From Desulfobacula toluolica Tol2 (GTDB lineage Bacteria > Desulfobacterota > Desulfobacteria > Desulfobacterales > Desulfobacteraceae), in contig NC_018645.1 of the NCBI RefSeq assembly GCF_000307105.1, forward strand, positions 5,094,001 to 5,158,000: a stretch of DNA of 64,000 nt, read 5' to 3'. The translations under genes were made by a program, and so were the position numbers. Positions within the stretch are counted from its first letter, which is position 1. Every line of letters begins with the position of its first letter. The notes beneath the pieces were generated by a model. That model searched no databases, was not told the DNA's origin, and was given only the letters and a program-made list of their open reading frames with translations. Shown in pieces: positions 63,688-64,000 of the stretch.

Positions 63688-64000
63688 CTATACATTTTCA
63701 AGCACCGCATCCATCTGTTCTATGACATCTTCCTTGGCAGCCGCCGTGTCAACCTGTTCAAGCACCGAATCCATCTGTTCTATGATATCTTCTTTTGTAA
63801 TTGCCGCATCAATCTGATTAAAAAGTGCATCATTGGTAAAATGCTTTAAAACAATGGCATTTGTCGGACACTTTGCATTACACAAACCATCACCTTTACA
63901 CAAAATCGGATTTACCCAGGCTTTTTTGCCTTTGGGTGTATCACGGAACTCAATGGCATCATATGTACACGCTGTAATACATGCACCGCAGGACACACAA
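63688..64000 (-). CDS. HdrA-like (BamE-like) C-terminus, partial
   Basis: The 3' end of a heterodisulfide-reductase-A-type protein running in from the right edge. Two 4Fe-4S clusters are visible, CVSCGACITACTYDAIEF and CKGDGLCNAKCPTNAIVLKH, followed by the usual LFNQIDAAI-type tail. The tail is extended by an exact 20-residue-period duplication (QIDAAITKEDIIEQMDSVLE then QVDTAAAKEDVIEQMDAVLE). It is the first gene of the module seen here, 62 bases upstream of the selenoprotein. The FAD domain, where bifurcation would occur, lies outside the window. Confidence 0.85.
   Translation of the reverse strand, partial: CVSCGACITACTYDAIEFRDTPKGKKAWVNPILCKGDGLCNAKCPTNAIVLKHFTNDALFNQIDAAITKEDIIEQMDSVLEQVDTAAAKEDVIEQMDAVLENV
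63699..63818 (-). repeat. 60-bp tandem duplication in the HdrA-like tail
   Basis: Two 60-base units (63699-63758 and 63759-63818) share long identical stretches such as ATCCATCTGTTCTATGA and encode two copies of a 20-residue helical segment at the C-terminus of the HdrA-like protein. The period is exactly 20 codons, so the frame is kept. Confidence 0.85.

Overview
The window reads like the chromosome of a mesophilic, strictly anaerobic sulfate-reducing deltaproteobacterium (Desulfobacterota), most likely a Desulfobacula/Desulfobacterium-type member of the Desulfobacteraceae. The grounds are moderate GC by eye, an HdrA/MvhD/NuoEF-type electron-transfer operon with a selenocysteine codon, an anaerobic cobalamin pathway with CbiG and a fused CbiET, and many multi-domain Fe-S proteins. 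The taxon is inferred, since no rRNA is present.

Layout. 1-10.4 kb is housekeeping: carA (cut by the left edge), yjbQ, transketolase, a radical SAM protein, htpG, rimO, a polyprenyl synthase and a secreted protein. 10.5-19.3 kb is a possible envelope/lipid-export locus: a MalT-type LuxR regulator, then a minus-strand operon of RND/MMPL transporter, outer-membrane lipoprotein-sorting-like protein and beta-barrel protein. A methyltransferase gene diverges from it across a perfect 12-bp-arm palindrome. 19.2-23.8 kb is a decayed accessory island bracketed by a 51-bp direct repeat (48/51 identical). It holds a three-gene minus-strand operon (gene X, AAA ATPase, DUF4276/TOPRIM-like) broken by frameshifts, a deletion, a nonsense codon and an intact IS66-type element with an 8-bp target duplication. 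24-32.6 kb is a membrane-quality-control neighbourhood: an SPFH protein paired with an unusual double-AAA Lon-like protease, facing an NfeD/NfeD/FloA operon. 32.6-37.1 kb is an AT-rich accessory patch with a metallophosphoesterase-P-loop (STAND-like) fusion flanked by two copies of one hairpin repeat, then a 131-bp MITE-like palindrome with a 5-bp target duplication and a small orphan protein. 37.2-43.7 kb carries glnE, fetAB and adenine deaminase. 43.8-55.1 kb is a riboswitch-controlled cobalamin regulon: BtuFCD-type uptake, CbiL, a membrane protein, CbiET, CbiF, CbiG, CbiH, CobO and CobQ. 55.2-64 kb has a DUF342/FapA protein and then a minus-strand run: thpR, a MoaD/ThiS-like protein, moeA, and a BamEFGHI-like electron-transfer module whose MvhD/BamF-like subunit contains an in-frame UGA read here as selenocysteine.

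How the parts fit. Corrinoid uptake and synthesis are switched together by cobalamin. The HdrA-MvhD-NuoE-NuoF-2Fe2S set would move electrons between NAD(H), ferredoxin and a reductase such as the tungsten class II benzoyl-CoA reductase, and the neighbouring moeA/moaD-like genes fit supply of its metal-pterin cofactor. The accessory patches at 19-24 and 32-37 kb look like defence-type cargo at different stages of decay.
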